Source of the DNA: Alphaproteobacteria bacterium | GTDB taxonomy: Bacteria > Pseudomonadota > Alphaproteobacteria > Rhizobiales > Hyphomicrobiaceae | Reading direction: 5' to 3' | Assembly (NCBI GenBank): GCA_024279745.1 | Contig: JAJRRE010000403.1 | Location: 1 to 16,152 of the forward strand | DNA: 16,152 nucleotides | Shown here: piece after piece, positions 1 to 7,784 of the stretch | How positions within the stretch are numbered: the stretch's first letter is position 1 | How the letters are laid out: each line of letters begins with the position of its first letter | Position numbers and translations under genes: made by a program | The notes under the pieces: generated by a model | Databases searched by the model: none | What the model saw: the letters and a program-made list of their open reading frames with translations, nothing else | What the model was told of the DNA's origin: nothing

Positions 1-1112
1 ATGTGCGACTTGCCCTGCGTGAGGCCAAAGCCGCAACTGTCATCGGCTCTAACGCGCCGCGCAAAGAAAAGCTTACCGCCATCGAGATACTGAAACAGCG
101 CGCCGGCCAAACGGTACTGCCGCTTCTGCGCCTGAGTGCAGGCGATAAGGACAGCAAAGTAGCAACCGCCGCCATCGCGGCGATTAAGATTGTCGAGCGC
201 AAACTGGCGCTGTGGAATGTCGGGCAGAATATATTCTACGGCATTTCGCTGGGCTCGGTGCTACTGCTTGCGGCCATTGGCCTGGCGATCACCTTCGGTG
301 TGATGGGCGTCATTAACATGGCCCATGGCGAGATGGTCATGCTGGGTGCCTACACAACTTTCATGGTGCAGGGCGCGGTCGCCGCATATGCACCGAGCCT
401 GTTCGATTTTTCGCTTCTGTTCGCGCTGCCGATGGCCTTTCTCGTCGCCGGTGCTGTCGGCATGGTGATTGAGCGCGGCGTCATTCGCTGGCTCTATGAT
501 CGGCCTTTGGAAACCCTGCTGGCGACCTGGGGGATCAGCCTCATTTTGCAGCAAAGCATCCGCACGATTTTTGGACCGACCAATCAAGAAGTGAGCAATC
601 CCAGCTGGATGTCCGGCGCCTTTCAACTGGGCGGCCTGACCATCACCTATAACCGCCTGTGGATCATCTTCTTTGCCATCTTTGTACTCGGTGCCTTGAT
701 GCTGCTGCTGCGGCGCACGTCGTTTGGATTGCAGATGCGCGCCGTAACGCAAAACCGCAAAATGGCAGCGGCCATGGGTATTCGTACCGGCTGGCTCGAC
801 TCGCTGACCTTTGGCCTGGGCTCAGGCATTGCCGGGATCGCCGGTGTCGCGCTCAGCCAGATCGACAATGTCAGCCCCAATCTGGGCCAGGGTTATATCA
901 TCGACAGTTTCATGGTGGTGGTGTTTGGCGGGGTCGGCAATTTATGGGGCACGCTCATTGCGGCCCTGAGCCTTGGCGTCACCAATAAATTCCTTGAGCC
1001 GGTGGCTGGCGCGGTGCTGGCGAAAATCCTGGTGCTGGTGTTTATTATTATCTTCTTGCAAAAAAGACCGCGTGGGCTGTTTCCACAAAAAGGCAGGGCG
1101 GCGGACGCATGA
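1..1112 (+). CDS. urtB: Urea ABC transporter permease UrtB, 5'-truncated by window edge
   Basis: Inner-membrane permease of the UrtABCDE urea importer, homologous to LivH of branched-chain amino acid transporters. The frame is open to the left edge. About the first 65 visible residues are a soluble, Ala/Lys-rich, HEAT-like stretch, which matches the long N-terminal extension that separates UrtB from LivH, so the true start lies outside the window. From about residue 70 the protein has the LivH-type membrane core: NIFYGISLGSVLLLAAIGLA, GVMGVINMAHGEMVMLGAY, and near the end DSFMVVVFGGVGNLWGT. Several hydrophobic helices follow one another to the C-terminus at about residue 355. The stop codon overlaps the ATG of urtC by 4 nt, consistent with translational coupling. 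Identification is firm; only the start is unknown. The GTG at position 3 is simply the first possible start codon in the window and should not be taken as the real one. Confidence 0.95.
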   Translation, partial: VRLALREAKAATVIGSNAPRKEKLTAIEILKQRAGQTVLPLLRLSAGDKDSKVATAAIAAIKIVERKLALWNVGQNIFYGISLGSVLLLAAIGLAITFGVMGVINMAHGEMVMLGAYTTFMVQGAVAAYAPSLFDFSLLFALPMAFLVAGAVGMVIERGVIRWLYDRPLETLLATWGISLILQQSIRTIFGPTNQEVSNPSWMSGAFQLGGLTITYNRLWIIFFAIFVLGALMLLLRRTSFGLQMRAVTQNRKMAAAMGIRTGWLDSLTFGLGSGIAGIAGVALSQIDNVSPNLGQGYIIDSFMVVVFGGVGNLWGTLIAALSLGVTNKFLEPVAGAVLAKILVLVFIIIFLQKRPRGLFPQKGRAADA

Positions 1113-2281
1113 TCACATTATCCCTCATGAAAAACCCGATCAATCGCACCGGCTGGATCTTCCTGAGCGTGCTGGCAGCGGTCGCGGTTCTGGTGCCGCT
1201 GCTTAATCTGACACTGCCGGAAAGCCATGCCTTTCATGTGCCGGACTTTACCGTCTCATTGCTCGGCAAATATCTGTGCTTTGCGCTGCTTGCCCTGTCG
1301 CTTGATCTTGTCTGGGGCTATTGCGGAATTTTGTCGCTTGGCCATGGCGCGTTCTTTGCGCTGGGCGGTTATGGCATGGGCATGTATCTGATGCGCCAGA
1401 TCGGCGAGCGCGGGGTTTACGGTAATCCGGTGCTGCCGGACTTCATGGTGTTTTTGAACTGGCAGGAACTGCCCTGGTTCTGGTGGGGCTTTGATCAGTT
1501 CTGGTTTGCTGCGCTGATGGTTGTACTGGTGCCCGGCGTTCTGGCTTTTGCGTTTGGGTTCTTCGCGTTCCGCAGCCGGGTTGCGGGTGTTTATCTGTCG
1601 ATCATGACCCAGGCGCTGACCTATGCGCTGATGCTCGCCTTCTTTCGCAACAATATGGGCTTTGGCGGCAATAACGGCTTGACGGATTTCAAGGACATTC
1701 TGGGCTTTTCCCTACAAGCGGACGCAACCCGCGCCGTGTTGTTTTCGCTGTCCGCGCTGGCGCTGGCGCTTGGTTATATTCTGTGCCGCCTGATCGTTAC
1801 TTCAAAGCTCGGCAAGGTTTTGATCGCACTGCGCGACGGGGAAAGCCGCACGCGCTTTTTAGGCTACCGGGCGGAGAATTATCAGCTCTTTGTGTTCACG
1901 TTATCTGCCGCATTGGCAGGCATTGCCGGCGCGCTATATGTGCCGCAGGTGGGGATCATCAATCCCAGCGAGTTCACACCGGCCAACTCAATTGAGGCTG
2001 TGATCTGGGTGGCCATTGGCGGGCGCGGTACATTGGTCGGTGCAGCGCTGGGCGCGGTGCTCGTTAATTTCGGCAAGTCCTATTTCACTGGTGCGCTGCC
2101 CGAGCTGTGGCTGTTCGCGCTGGGCGGTCTGTTCATTATTTCAACGCTGTTCCTGCCGAAGGGCATATTGGGCCTGTTCAAGCGCCAGAACGCAAAGCGC
2201 CGCAATCAAACAGATGCCGCACCACCTGGCAATCGGGCAGGTCAAACAAGCGCGGACCCCAAGCTCAAACCGGCGGAATGA
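1109..2281 (+). CDS. urtC: Urea ABC transporter permease UrtC
   Basis: Second membrane subunit of the urea importer, homologous to LivM. The protein is 390 residues, normal for UrtC, and strongly hydrophobic, with multiple predicted helices. Recognisable family stretches are LDLVWGYCGILSLGHGAFFA near residue 66, SRVAGVYLSIMTQALTYALM in the middle, NNMGFGGNNGLTDF, LRDGESRTRFLGY in the cytoplasmic loop, and EAVIWVAIGGRGTLVGAALG near the end. The C-terminus is a hydrophilic tail rich in Lys, Asn and Pro. The ATG at 1109 overlaps the urtB stop codon (ATGA). An in-frame ATG eight codons later (MKNPINRTGW) could be an alternative start. The gap to urtD is only 3 nt. It is expected to pair with UrtB to form the channel, energised by UrtD and UrtE. 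Confidence 0.95.
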   Translation: MITLSLMKNPINRTGWIFLSVLAAVAVLVPLLNLTLPESHAFHVPDFTVSLLGKYLCFALLALSLDLVWGYCGILSLGHGAFFALGGYGMGMYLMRQIGERGVYGNPVLPDFMVFLNWQELPWFWWGFDQFWFAALMVVLVPGVLAFAFGFFAFRSRVAGVYLSIMTQALTYALMLAFFRNNMGFGGNNGLTDFKDILGFSLQADATRAVLFSLSALALALGYILCRLIVTSKLGKVLIALRDGESRTRFLGYRAENYQLFVFTLSAALAGIAGALYVPQVGIINPSEFTPANSIEAVIWVAIGGRGTLVGAALGAVLVNFGKSYFTGALPELWLFALGGLFIISTLFLPKGILGLFKRQNAKRRNQTDAAPPGNRAGQTSADPKLKPAE

Positions 2282-2284
2282 TCC

Positions 2285-3037
2285 ATGGAACATCTGGCAA
2301 CCAATTCGATATTGTATCTCAGCGGCGTCAGTGTCAGCTTTGACGGCTTTAAGGCGCTCAATAATCTGTCGTTCCATGTGGCGCCCGGTGAGATGCGCGC
2401 CATCATCGGCCCCAATGGTGCCGGCAAGACGACGATGATGGATGTGGTCACCGGCAAGACGCGGCCCGATGTCGGCCATGTTATTTTCGATCAGGACATT
2501 GATCTGACCAAACATGACGAGGCGCAGATCGCCAACATGGGCATTGGCCGCAAATTTCAAAAGCCAAGCGTGTTTGAGAGCCAAAGCGTTACTGACAATC
2601 TGGAGCTGGCATTGCAGGGCGACCGGCGGGTTCTACCAACCCTGTTCTGGCGATCGGGCGCGGATAGTGCGCAGGCCATTGACGCCATCCTGGAAACGAC
2701 AAGACTTGATCATTTGCGCAATGAACTGGCGGCCAATCTGTCCCACGGGCAAAAACAGTGGCTGGAGATCGGTATGCTGCTGGCGCAAGACCCTAAACTA
2801 CTGCTGGTTGATGAGCCGGTTGCCGGGATGACTGACGCGGAAACCGCTGAAACCGCAGCCCTGCTGCGCCGGATTGCCAAAACCCATTCCGTTGTCGTGG
2901 TCGAACATGACATGGATTTTGTCCGCGATCTGGATGTGCGGGTGACGGTTTTGCATGAAGGTTCGGTGTTGTCCGACGGCTCGCTTGATCATGTCTCAAA
3001 AGACGAGCGCGTTATTGAAGTCTATCTGGGAAGGTGA
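2285..3037 (+). CDS. urtD: Urea ABC transporter ATP-binding protein UrtD
   Basis: One of the two cytoplasmic ATPases of the urea importer, of the LivG type, 250 residues. Walker A is GPNGAGKT at residues 42-49, the ABC signature is LSHGQ at 152-156, and Walker B is LLLVDEP at 172-178, followed by AGMTDAET, which is characteristic of the UrtD/LivG group. The H-loop histidine is in VVEHDMDFVRDL at about residue 208. His in place of the first Gly of the usual LSGGQ signature is commonly seen in UrtD proteins and is not a defect. The ATG at 2285 lies 3 nt after the urtC stop; the Shine-Dalgarno sequence is weak, so translation probably depends on coupling. Four nucleotides downstream is urtE, its expected partner in a heterodimeric motor. 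Confidence 0.95.
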   Translation: MEHLATNSILYLSGVSVSFDGFKALNNLSFHVAPGEMRAIIGPNGAGKTTMMDVVTGKTRPDVGHVIFDQDIDLTKHDEAQIANMGIGRKFQKPSVFESQSVTDNLELALQGDRRVLPTLFWRSGADSAQAIDAILETTRLDHLRNELAANLSHGQKQWLEIGMLLAQDPKLLLVDEPVAGMTDAETAETAALLRRIAKTHSVVVVEHDMDFVRDLDVRVTVLHEGSVLSDGSLDHVSKDERVIEVYLGR

Positions 3038-3040
3038 GCC

Positions 3041-3757
3041 GTGCACATGCTACGTGTTTCCAATGTCGATCTATATTATGGCGCGGCGCAGGCCCTGCGC
3101 GGGGTCTCAATCAACGCGGAAATTGGCAAAGTGACTTGCCTGCTTGGGCGCAACGGCGTTGGTAAGACGTCGCTGCTACAGGCGATCATTGGCCATTTGC
3201 CAATCCGCGGCGGCGAAATCATCTGGAATGATCGCACGCTTTGCAGCCGCTCATCTGGAAGCATGAGCGCCGCGCAGCGCGCGCGCGCAGGCATAGCTTA
3301 TGTGCCGCAGGGGCGCGAGATTTTCCCTCTGCTGACCGTAGAGGAAAATCTGCGCACCGGGTTCGCGCCATTGCCGCGCGCCAAACGTCAGATAGGCGAT
3401 GACATTTATGAGCTGTTTCCAGTGCTGAAAGACATGCTGGGGCGGCGCGGCGGCGATCTGTCGGGCGGTCAGCAGCAGCAGCTGGCCATTGCCCGCGCGC
3501 TGGTCACACGTCCGCGCCTGCTGGTTCTTGACGAGCCAACGGAGGGGATACAACCTTCGATCATTAAAGATATCGAGCGCGTTATTTCTTATTTGCGGGG
3601 GCAGGGTGACATGGCAATTTTACTGGTCGAGCAGTATTTTGATTTTGCCCATGCGCTGGCCGACGACTTTGCCGTTATGGATCGGGGCCAGATTGTCATG
3701 CATGGTGCTATTGGCGATTATGCGGCTGATGACATCAAGACGCATTTGACGGTATAA
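3041..3757 (+). CDS. urtE: Urea ABC transporter ATP-binding protein UrtE
   Basis: Second cytoplasmic ATPase of the urea importer, of the LivF type. Numbered from the GTG at 3041, Walker A is GRNGVGKT (36-43), the signature is LSGGQQQQ (140-147), and Walker B is LLVLDEP (160-166), followed by TEGIQPSII, typical of UrtE. The position usually held by the H-loop His is in ILLVEQYFDFA, with Gln instead; this substitution is normal for UrtE. Two starts are possible. GTG 3041 sits 6 nt behind GGGAAGG and encodes 238 residues. ATG 3047 has 12-nt spacing but gives the usual UrtE beginning MLRVSNVDLYYG. The difference is two residues. The next gene, ureD, begins about 8 nt after the stop, so transporter and urease genes are physically continuous. 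Confidence 0.95.
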   Translation: MHMLRVSNVDLYYGAAQALRGVSINAEIGKVTCLLGRNGVGKTSLLQAIIGHLPIRGGEIIWNDRTLCSRSSGSMSAAQRARAGIAYVPQGREIFPLLTVEENLRTGFAPLPRAKRQIGDDIYELFPVLKDMLGRRGGDLSGGQQQQLAIARALVTRPRLLVLDEPTEGIQPSIIKDIERVISYLRGQGDMAILLVEQYFDFAHALADDFAVMDRGQIVMHGAIGDYAADDIKTHLTV

Positions 3758-3765
3758 GAGGTAAG

Positions 3766-4764
3766 TTGTGCGGGCCAGAATGTGTGCTGCGGTTGCGCAG
3801 ATATTTACCCACAGCTACAACCACGATCCACAACCGCTGCAGAAATACACCGCCTTTGCCATGGCGAAAGAACGGAACGCCGCGCCCCTTGCAACATGCC
3901 CCCCCAACCTTGCCGACCTTGCCAATCCTGCAACGGGCCAGCGGCGAAGCGCGCCTCGGGTTCAAATTGCGCGGGGACAAAACTGTGCTTGATGATCTGT
4001 ACCAAAGCGGGTGCAGCAAAATTCGGCTGCCGCGGCGCCTAAGTAATGAGCGGCGCGATAAATGCGATGCAGAAGCGGTGCTGATTAATACGTCCGGCGG
4101 GCTGGCCGATGGCGATTGTCTCAATACAAAAATCACCTGGCAAAACGGCACCCGCGCCCATGTTACAAGCCAGGCAGCTGAACGGGTGTACCGCGCGCGC
4201 AGCCTTACGTCCGCGCCCGCCTGCGTCACGACATCTTTGCATGTTGGCGAAGCGGCGCTGGCCTGTTGGCTGCCGCAAGAAACAATATTGTTCGATGGCG
4301 GGCGGTTTTCGCGGGCCATCACAGCTAATGTCGCGGCGGGCGGGTTATTGCTGGCGTGCGAAAGTCTGGTGTTCGGGCGCACGGCGATGGGTGAGCAGAT
4401 TACGAGCGGCGCCTTTTGCGATGCCTGGCAGATCAGTTATGACGGCGCGCTGGTGTTTGCCGACCGGCAGGCGGGTGAGGGTGATATGGCGGCATTGCTC
4501 GCGCGCCCGGCAATTGGCGGCGGGGCTGCTGCCATTGGCAGTATCCTTGTTGCGGGCGCGCGGTGCGAAGACCTGTTACAGCCGCTTCGCGATTGTTGCG
4601 AGAAAATTGGCGCGCGGGTCGGCATCAGTTGCCGCGATCATGTGGTTGTTGTGCGCCTGCTAGGGGCTGACGGCTTGCAACTGCGCACCGGACTGATGGT
4701 CTTGCTGAATGAGATATTGCAGCAGCTTGACAGCTCTGAACTGGGGCGCAGCTGGTATTGCTGA
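3766..4764 (+). CDS. ureD: Urease accessory protein UreD, N-terminus uncertain (possible frameshift)
   Basis: UreD is the scaffold of the urease-activating complex; it binds apo-urease and passes nickel delivered through UreF and UreG. The conserved protein starts near LQRASGEARLGFKL and continues with DDLYQSGCSKIRLPRR, LINTSGGLADGDCL, AHVTSQAAERVYRA and ETILFDGGRF, all UreD hallmarks. This core of about 275 residues is full length. The stretch before it is odd: this frame has no ATG, and the longest version starts at TTG 3766 with an atypical sequence rich in Arg, Pro and Thr. AAGAGG at 3756-3761 is better spaced for GTG 3768, which is in another frame and reads through ATG 3861 (MAKERNAAPLAT) to a run of seven C at 3899-3905. 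Removing one C there would fuse that frame to the UreD core. A sequencing error, a true frameshift or a downstream TTG start in this frame are all possible. Confidence 0.88.
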   Translation: MCGPECVLRLRRYLPTATTTIHNRCRNTPPLPWRKNGTPRPLQHAPPTLPTLPILQRASGEARLGFKLRGDKTVLDDLYQSGCSKIRLPRRLSNERRDKCDAEAVLINTSGGLADGDCLNTKITWQNGTRAHVTSQAAERVYRARSLTSAPACVTTSLHVGEAALACWLPQETILFDGGRFSRAITANVAAGGLLLACESLVFGRTAMGEQITSGAFCDAWQISYDGALVFADRQAGEGDMAALLARPAIGGGAAAIGSILVAGARCEDLLQPLRDCCEKIGARVGISCRDHVVVVRLLGADGLQLRTGLMVLLNEILQQLDSSELGRSWYC

Positions 4765-4884
4765 ACGGGCGTGAAATCGCTATGACATTATGACCCTTTG
4801 GGACTATGACACTACGGCAGGGGGGGGCGGTTTGGCGCTTGCAATGATTAGCTGTGACCACGATAAAACATAGGAGGGATTTGG
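4765..4884 (+). promoter_or_regulatory. 120-nt spacer upstream of ureA with short direct repeats
   Basis: This is the only sizeable gap inside the urea block. It contains TATGAC three times (4781, 4789, 4805), with 8-nt and 16-nt offsets, then a run of eight G (4820-4827). Its 3' end is the strong ureA ribosome binding site AGGAGG (4872-4877). A TTGCAA/GATAAA pair with 17-nt spacing (4839-4867) looks promoter-like, but initiation there would start the RNA inside the Shine-Dalgarno sequence, so it is not convincing. The spacer may hold an internal promoter, an operator or an mRNA processing site; nothing in it is proven. Confidence 0.3.
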
Positions 4885-5187
4885 GTGAACCTGACACCAA
4901 GGGAAAAAGATAAATTGCTGGTTTCGGTTGCCGCCATGGTGGCGCGCGGGCGTTTGCAGCGCGGTGTGAAACTCAATCATCCCGAAGCCATTGCGCTAAT
5001 CACCGATTTTGTTGTGGAGGGCGCGCGCGACGGGCGCTCAGTCGCCGATCTGATGGCCGCCGGTGCTACGGTGATTGCGCGCGAACAGGTGATGGACGGC
5101 ATTGCCGAAATGATCCACGACGTGCAGGTCGAAGCGACCTTTCCCGATGGCACAAAATTGGTCACGGTGCATGAGCCGATCCGCTAG
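4885..5187 (+). CDS. ureA: Urease gamma subunit UreA
   Basis: Smallest structural subunit of urease; with UreB and UreC it forms the (UreABC)3 enzyme that hydrolyses urea to ammonia and carbamate in the cytoplasm. The 100-residue length is exactly that of the family. Typical stretches run from MNLTPREKDKLLVSVAAMVA and RRGL-like RGRLQRGVKLNHPEAIA through ARDGRSVADLMAAG to EMIHDVQVEATFPDGTKLVT and the ending VHEPIR. The start is GTG 4885, preceded by a perfect AGGAGG with 7-nt spacing, the strongest ribosome binding site in the block and suited to a structural subunit needed in quantity. The gene is not fused to ureB, unlike in Helicobacter. Confidence 0.97.
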   Translation: MNLTPREKDKLLVSVAAMVARGRLQRGVKLNHPEAIALITDFVVEGARDGRSVADLMAAGATVIAREQVMDGIAEMIHDVQVEATFPDGTKLVTVHEPIR

Positions 5188-5252
5188 GCTGCGATGTGTC
5201 TGGCGGTTTGACCAGCAGATTAATTCCCCTTTTTGAGAAAGAAGACTTGGCC

Positions 5253-5558
5253 ATGATCCCAGGAGAAATTTTTCCCGCCGATGGCGAGATCGAACTTAAC
5301 GCTGGTGCAAAACCCGTGACACTAAGCGTCGCCAATGCGGGTGATCGGCCGGTGCAGGTCGGCTCGCATTATCATTTCTTTGAAACCAATACGGCGCTGC
5401 GATTTGATCGCCCTAAAGCCCACGGGATGCGGCTTGATATTGCCTCGGGGACCGCCGTGCGCTTTGAGCCGGGACAAACCCGCGAAGTCACTTTGGTGCC
5501 GCTTGGCGGGAAACGCGAAGTCTTTGGATTTAACGGCAAGGTCATGGGCGCGCTGTAA
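5253..5558 (+). CDS. ureB: Urease beta subunit UreB
   Basis: Second structural subunit of urease. I chose ATG 5253 because it gives MIPGEIFPADGEIELNAG, the canonical beginning, and a 101-residue protein, the family's normal size. A GTG at 5196 in the same frame would add 19 residues that do not resemble UreB. Family signatures are DRPVQVGSHYHFFETN, ALRFDRPKAHGMRLDI, GTAVRFEPGQTREVTLVPLG and the ending REVFGFNGKVMG. The gap to ureA is 65 nt and the Shine-Dalgarno sequence is a loose purine stretch (GAAAGAAGA, 5236-5244). A short GC hairpin spans the stop codon and separates this gene from ureC by 29 nt. Confidence 0.96.
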   Translation: MIPGEIFPADGEIELNAGAKPVTLSVANAGDRPVQVGSHYHFFETNTALRFDRPKAHGMRLDIASGTAVRFEPGQTREVTLVPLGGKREVFGFNGKVMGAL

Positions 5559-5566
5559 AGGCGCGC
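5548..5566 (+). promoter_or_regulatory. Small intercistronic hairpin over the ureB stop codon
   Basis: GCGCGC (5548-5553), a 7-nt loop TGTAAAG containing the ureB TAA, then GCGCGC (5561-5566) form a 6-bp stem just upstream of the ureC ribosome binding site (AAAGGAAAG, 5574-5582). No T run follows, so it is not a terminator. It could affect mRNA stability or ribosome hand-over, or be a by-product of GC-rich sequence. Confidence 0.3.
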
Positions 5567-5587
5567 TGCGGCGAAAGGAAAGTTTAT

Positions 5588-7300
5588 ATGCCAGCCAAGA
5601 TGTCTCGCGGGGCTTATGCCGCAATGTTCGGGCCGACGACGGGCGACAAGGTTCGCCTTGCCGACACGGATCTCATTATCGAGGTTGAGAAGGATTTCAC
5701 CAGTTACGGCGAAGAGGTAAAATTCGGCGGCGGCAAGGTCATTCGCGATGGCATGGGGCAGTCCCAGGTAACGCGCGCCGATGGCGCTGTCGATACGGTG
5801 ATCACCAATGCGCTGATCCTCGATCACTGGGGCATCGTCAAGGCCGATGTTGGGCTGAAAGACGGACGTATTGCGGGCATCGGCAAAGCCGGCAATCCCG
5901 ATACGCAATCGGGCGTCGATATTATCATTGGCCCGGCAACAGAAGTGATCGCGGGCGAAGGCAAAATCCTGACGGCTGGCGGCTTTGACGCACATATTCA
6001 TTTCATCTGCCCGCAGCAAATCGATGAAGCCCTTATGTCAGGCGTGACCACCATGCTTGGCGGCGGTACAGGGCCAGCCACGGGCACCAACGCCACAACT
6101 TGTACGCCCGGCAGCTGGCATCTGGCGCGCATGTTGCAAGCCGCCGACGCCTTTCCCATGAATCTGGCTTTTGCCGGCAAGGGCAATGCCTCAAAGCCCG
6201 CCGCGCTTGTCGAGCAGGTGGAGGCGGGCGCCTGTTCGCTCAAATTGCATGAGGACTGGGGCACAACCCCGGCGGCGATTGATTGCTGTTTGTCCGTCGC
6301 CGACGATATGGATGTGCAGGTCATGATCCATACCGACACGCTGAACGAATCCGGCTTTGTCGAAAATACGGTTGGCGCCTTCAAGGGTCGCACCATTCAC
6401 GCCTTTCATACCGAAGGCGCCGGCGGTGGTCATGCACCCGACATTATCAAGGTTTGCGGCGAGCCAAATGTTATTCCTTCATCAACCAACCCAACGCGCC
6501 CCTTTACGGTCAACACGATTGACGAGCATCTCGACATGCTGATGGTTTGCCATCATCTCGATGCCTCGATCCCTGAAGACATCGCCTTTGCTGAAAGCCG
6601 GATCAGGAAAGAAACCATCGCCGCCGAAGACATCCTGCATGACTTAGGCGCGTTTTCAATCATCGCCTCGGACAGTCAGGCCATGGGCCGGGTTGGCGAA
6701 GTGCTGATCCGCACCTGGCAAACCGCCGACAAGATGAAAAAACAGCGCGGGGCACTTGAAGGCGAGAGCGGCGACAATGATAATTTGCGCGCCAAACGCT
6801 ACATCGCCAAATACACCATCAACCCGGCCATCGCCCATGGCATGAGCGATCATATCGGCTCGATCGAAGTGGGCAAGCTGGCCGATCTGGTGCTCTGGTC
6901 GCCGGCTTTCTTCGGCGTTAAGCCTGATCTGGTGCTGAAGATGGGAACCATTGCCGCCGCTTTGATGGGCGATCCCAACGCCTCGATCCCGACACCGCAG
7001 CCGGTGCATTACCGGCCAATGTTCGGCTCATTCGGCAAATCATTGACAAACAGCGCCGTGACATTTGTCTCGCAGGCCGCACTTGACGCCGATATCGGCA
7101 AGACGCTCGGGCTCGATAAAACAGTGCTGGCGGTAAAAAACACACGGGGTGGTATCGGCAAAAAGGATATGGTCTTGAACAATGCCATGCCGAACATCGA
7201 GGTTGATCCCGAAACCTATGAAGTGCGCGCTGATGGCGAATTATTGACCTGCGAACCAGCCACCGAGCTGGCCCTGGCGCAGCGCTACTTTATGTATTAG
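5588..7300 (+). CDS. ureC: Urease alpha subunit UreC (catalytic)
   Basis: Catalytic subunit of urease, a nickel metallohydrolase of the amidohydrolase superfamily, 570 residues as expected. Nickel ligands and catalytic residues are all visible: HIH at 136-138 within GGFDAHIHFICPQQ; the lysine that becomes carbamylated, K219 in SLKLHEDWGTTPAA; H248 in MIHTDTLNESG; H274 in AFHTEGAGGGHAPD; the flap segment MVCHHLD with C321 and H322/H323; and D362 in ASDSQAMGR. The beginning, SRGAYAAMFGPTTGDKVRLADT, and the end, CEPATELALAQRYFMY, are also canonical. The start ATG 5588 is preceded by AAAGGAAAG at good spacing. Maturation needs CO2 and the nickel delivery proteins encoded on both sides (UreD, UreE, UreF, UreG). 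Nothing suggests inactivation. Confidence 0.98.
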   Translation: MPAKMSRGAYAAMFGPTTGDKVRLADTDLIIEVEKDFTSYGEEVKFGGGKVIRDGMGQSQVTRADGAVDTVITNALILDHWGIVKADVGLKDGRIAGIGKAGNPDTQSGVDIIIGPATEVIAGEGKILTAGGFDAHIHFICPQQIDEALMSGVTTMLGGGTGPATGTNATTCTPGSWHLARMLQAADAFPMNLAFAGKGNASKPAALVEQVEAGACSLKLHEDWGTTPAAIDCCLSVADDMDVQVMIHTDTLNESGFVENTVGAFKGRTIHAFHTEGAGGGHAPDIIKVCGEPNVIPSSTNPTRPFTVNTIDEHLDMLMVCHHLDASIPEDIAFAESRIRKETIAAEDILHDLGAFSIIASDSQAMGRVGEVLIRTWQTADKMKKQRGALEGESGDNDNLRAKRYIAKYTINPAIAHGMSDHIGSIEVGKLADLVLWSPAFFGVKPDLVLKMGTIAAALMGDPNASIPTPQPVHYRPMFGSFGKSLTNSAVTFVSQAALDADIGKTLGLDKTVLAVKNTRGGIGKKDMVLNNAMPNIEVDPETYEVRADGELLTCEPATELALAQRYFMY

Positions 7301-7310
7301 GCAAGAAGTC

Positions 7311-7784
7311 ATGATCCGCGCAACTTCCATCGAACATCTGAGCAGCTCTCCTGCCGACACGGTTACGCTGTCTTTTGATGACCGTTTTCGTCGCCGCATT
7401 GTGATGCGCACAGACCGCGGGTTTGAGTTTCTGCTCGATTTGACATCGGCAACGCAGCTGCGCGAGGGTGATGACCTGGTGCTCGAAGATGGACGGCATA
7501 TCCGCGTGCGCGCCGCCGATGAGGATCTTATGCTGGCGCGAACCAATGACGCCATACATCTTATTCGCACCGCCTGGCATGTCGGCAATCGGCATTTGCC
7601 ATGCGAAATTCATGAGACGTCGCTGGTGCTGCGCTGGGATCATGTGATTGCCGATATGCTGCAGGTGTTAGGCTGCACCGTTGAGCGGCATCACGCGCCG
7701 TTCAATCCAGAAGGCGGCGCTTACGGTCCTGGTCGCACCCATGGTCATGGTCACGATCACGAGCAAGGTCATGATCATGACTGA
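7311..7784 (+). CDS. ureE: Urease accessory protein UreE, nickel metallochaperone
   Basis: UreE binds nickel and delivers it to the UreG/UreF/UreD complex. The 157-residue protein has an N-terminal substrate-like domain (about 1-75) and a metal-binding domain containing LIRTAWHVGNRHLPCEI (residues 84-100), which carries the conserved GNRH signature and metal-site histidine. It ends in a His/Asp-rich tail, THGHGHDHEQGHDHD (143-157), like the nickel-storing tail of the Klebsiella protein. The ATG at 7311 lies 10 nt after the ureC stop, behind AAGAAG. The last codons overlap the start of ureF, so His-tail codons double as the ureF translation start region. Confidence 0.95.
   Translation: MIRATSIEHLSSSPADTVTLSFDDRFRRRIVMRTDRGFEFLLDLTSATQLREGDDLVLEDGRHIRVRAADEDLMLARTNDAIHLIRTAWHVGNRHLPCEIHETSLVLRWDHVIADMLQVLGCTVERHHAPFNPEGGAYGPGRTHGHGHDHEQGHDHD

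Noticed and set aside
3735..4382. Long minus-strand ORF (215 codons) opposite urtE/ureD
   Set aside because: It lies opposite clearly conserved UreD coding sequence, is rich in Arg, Ser and Pro, and resembles no family; it is a shadow of GC-rich coding DNA.
4839..4867. TTGCAA-N17-GATAAA as the ureA promoter
   Set aside because: Transcription would start inside the ureA Shine-Dalgarno sequence, leaving no room for a normal ribosome binding site.
5372..6019. Long minus-strand ORF (215 codons) opposite ureB/ureC
   Set aside because: The plus strand encodes intact UreB and UreC here; the minus frame has no family resemblance.
7681..7776. Extended N-terminus of UreF to 7681
   Set aside because: The extension runs through the conserved UreE tail in another frame and does not resemble UreF, which normally starts shortly before the KLMSWFSPSYPVGAFSYS segment.
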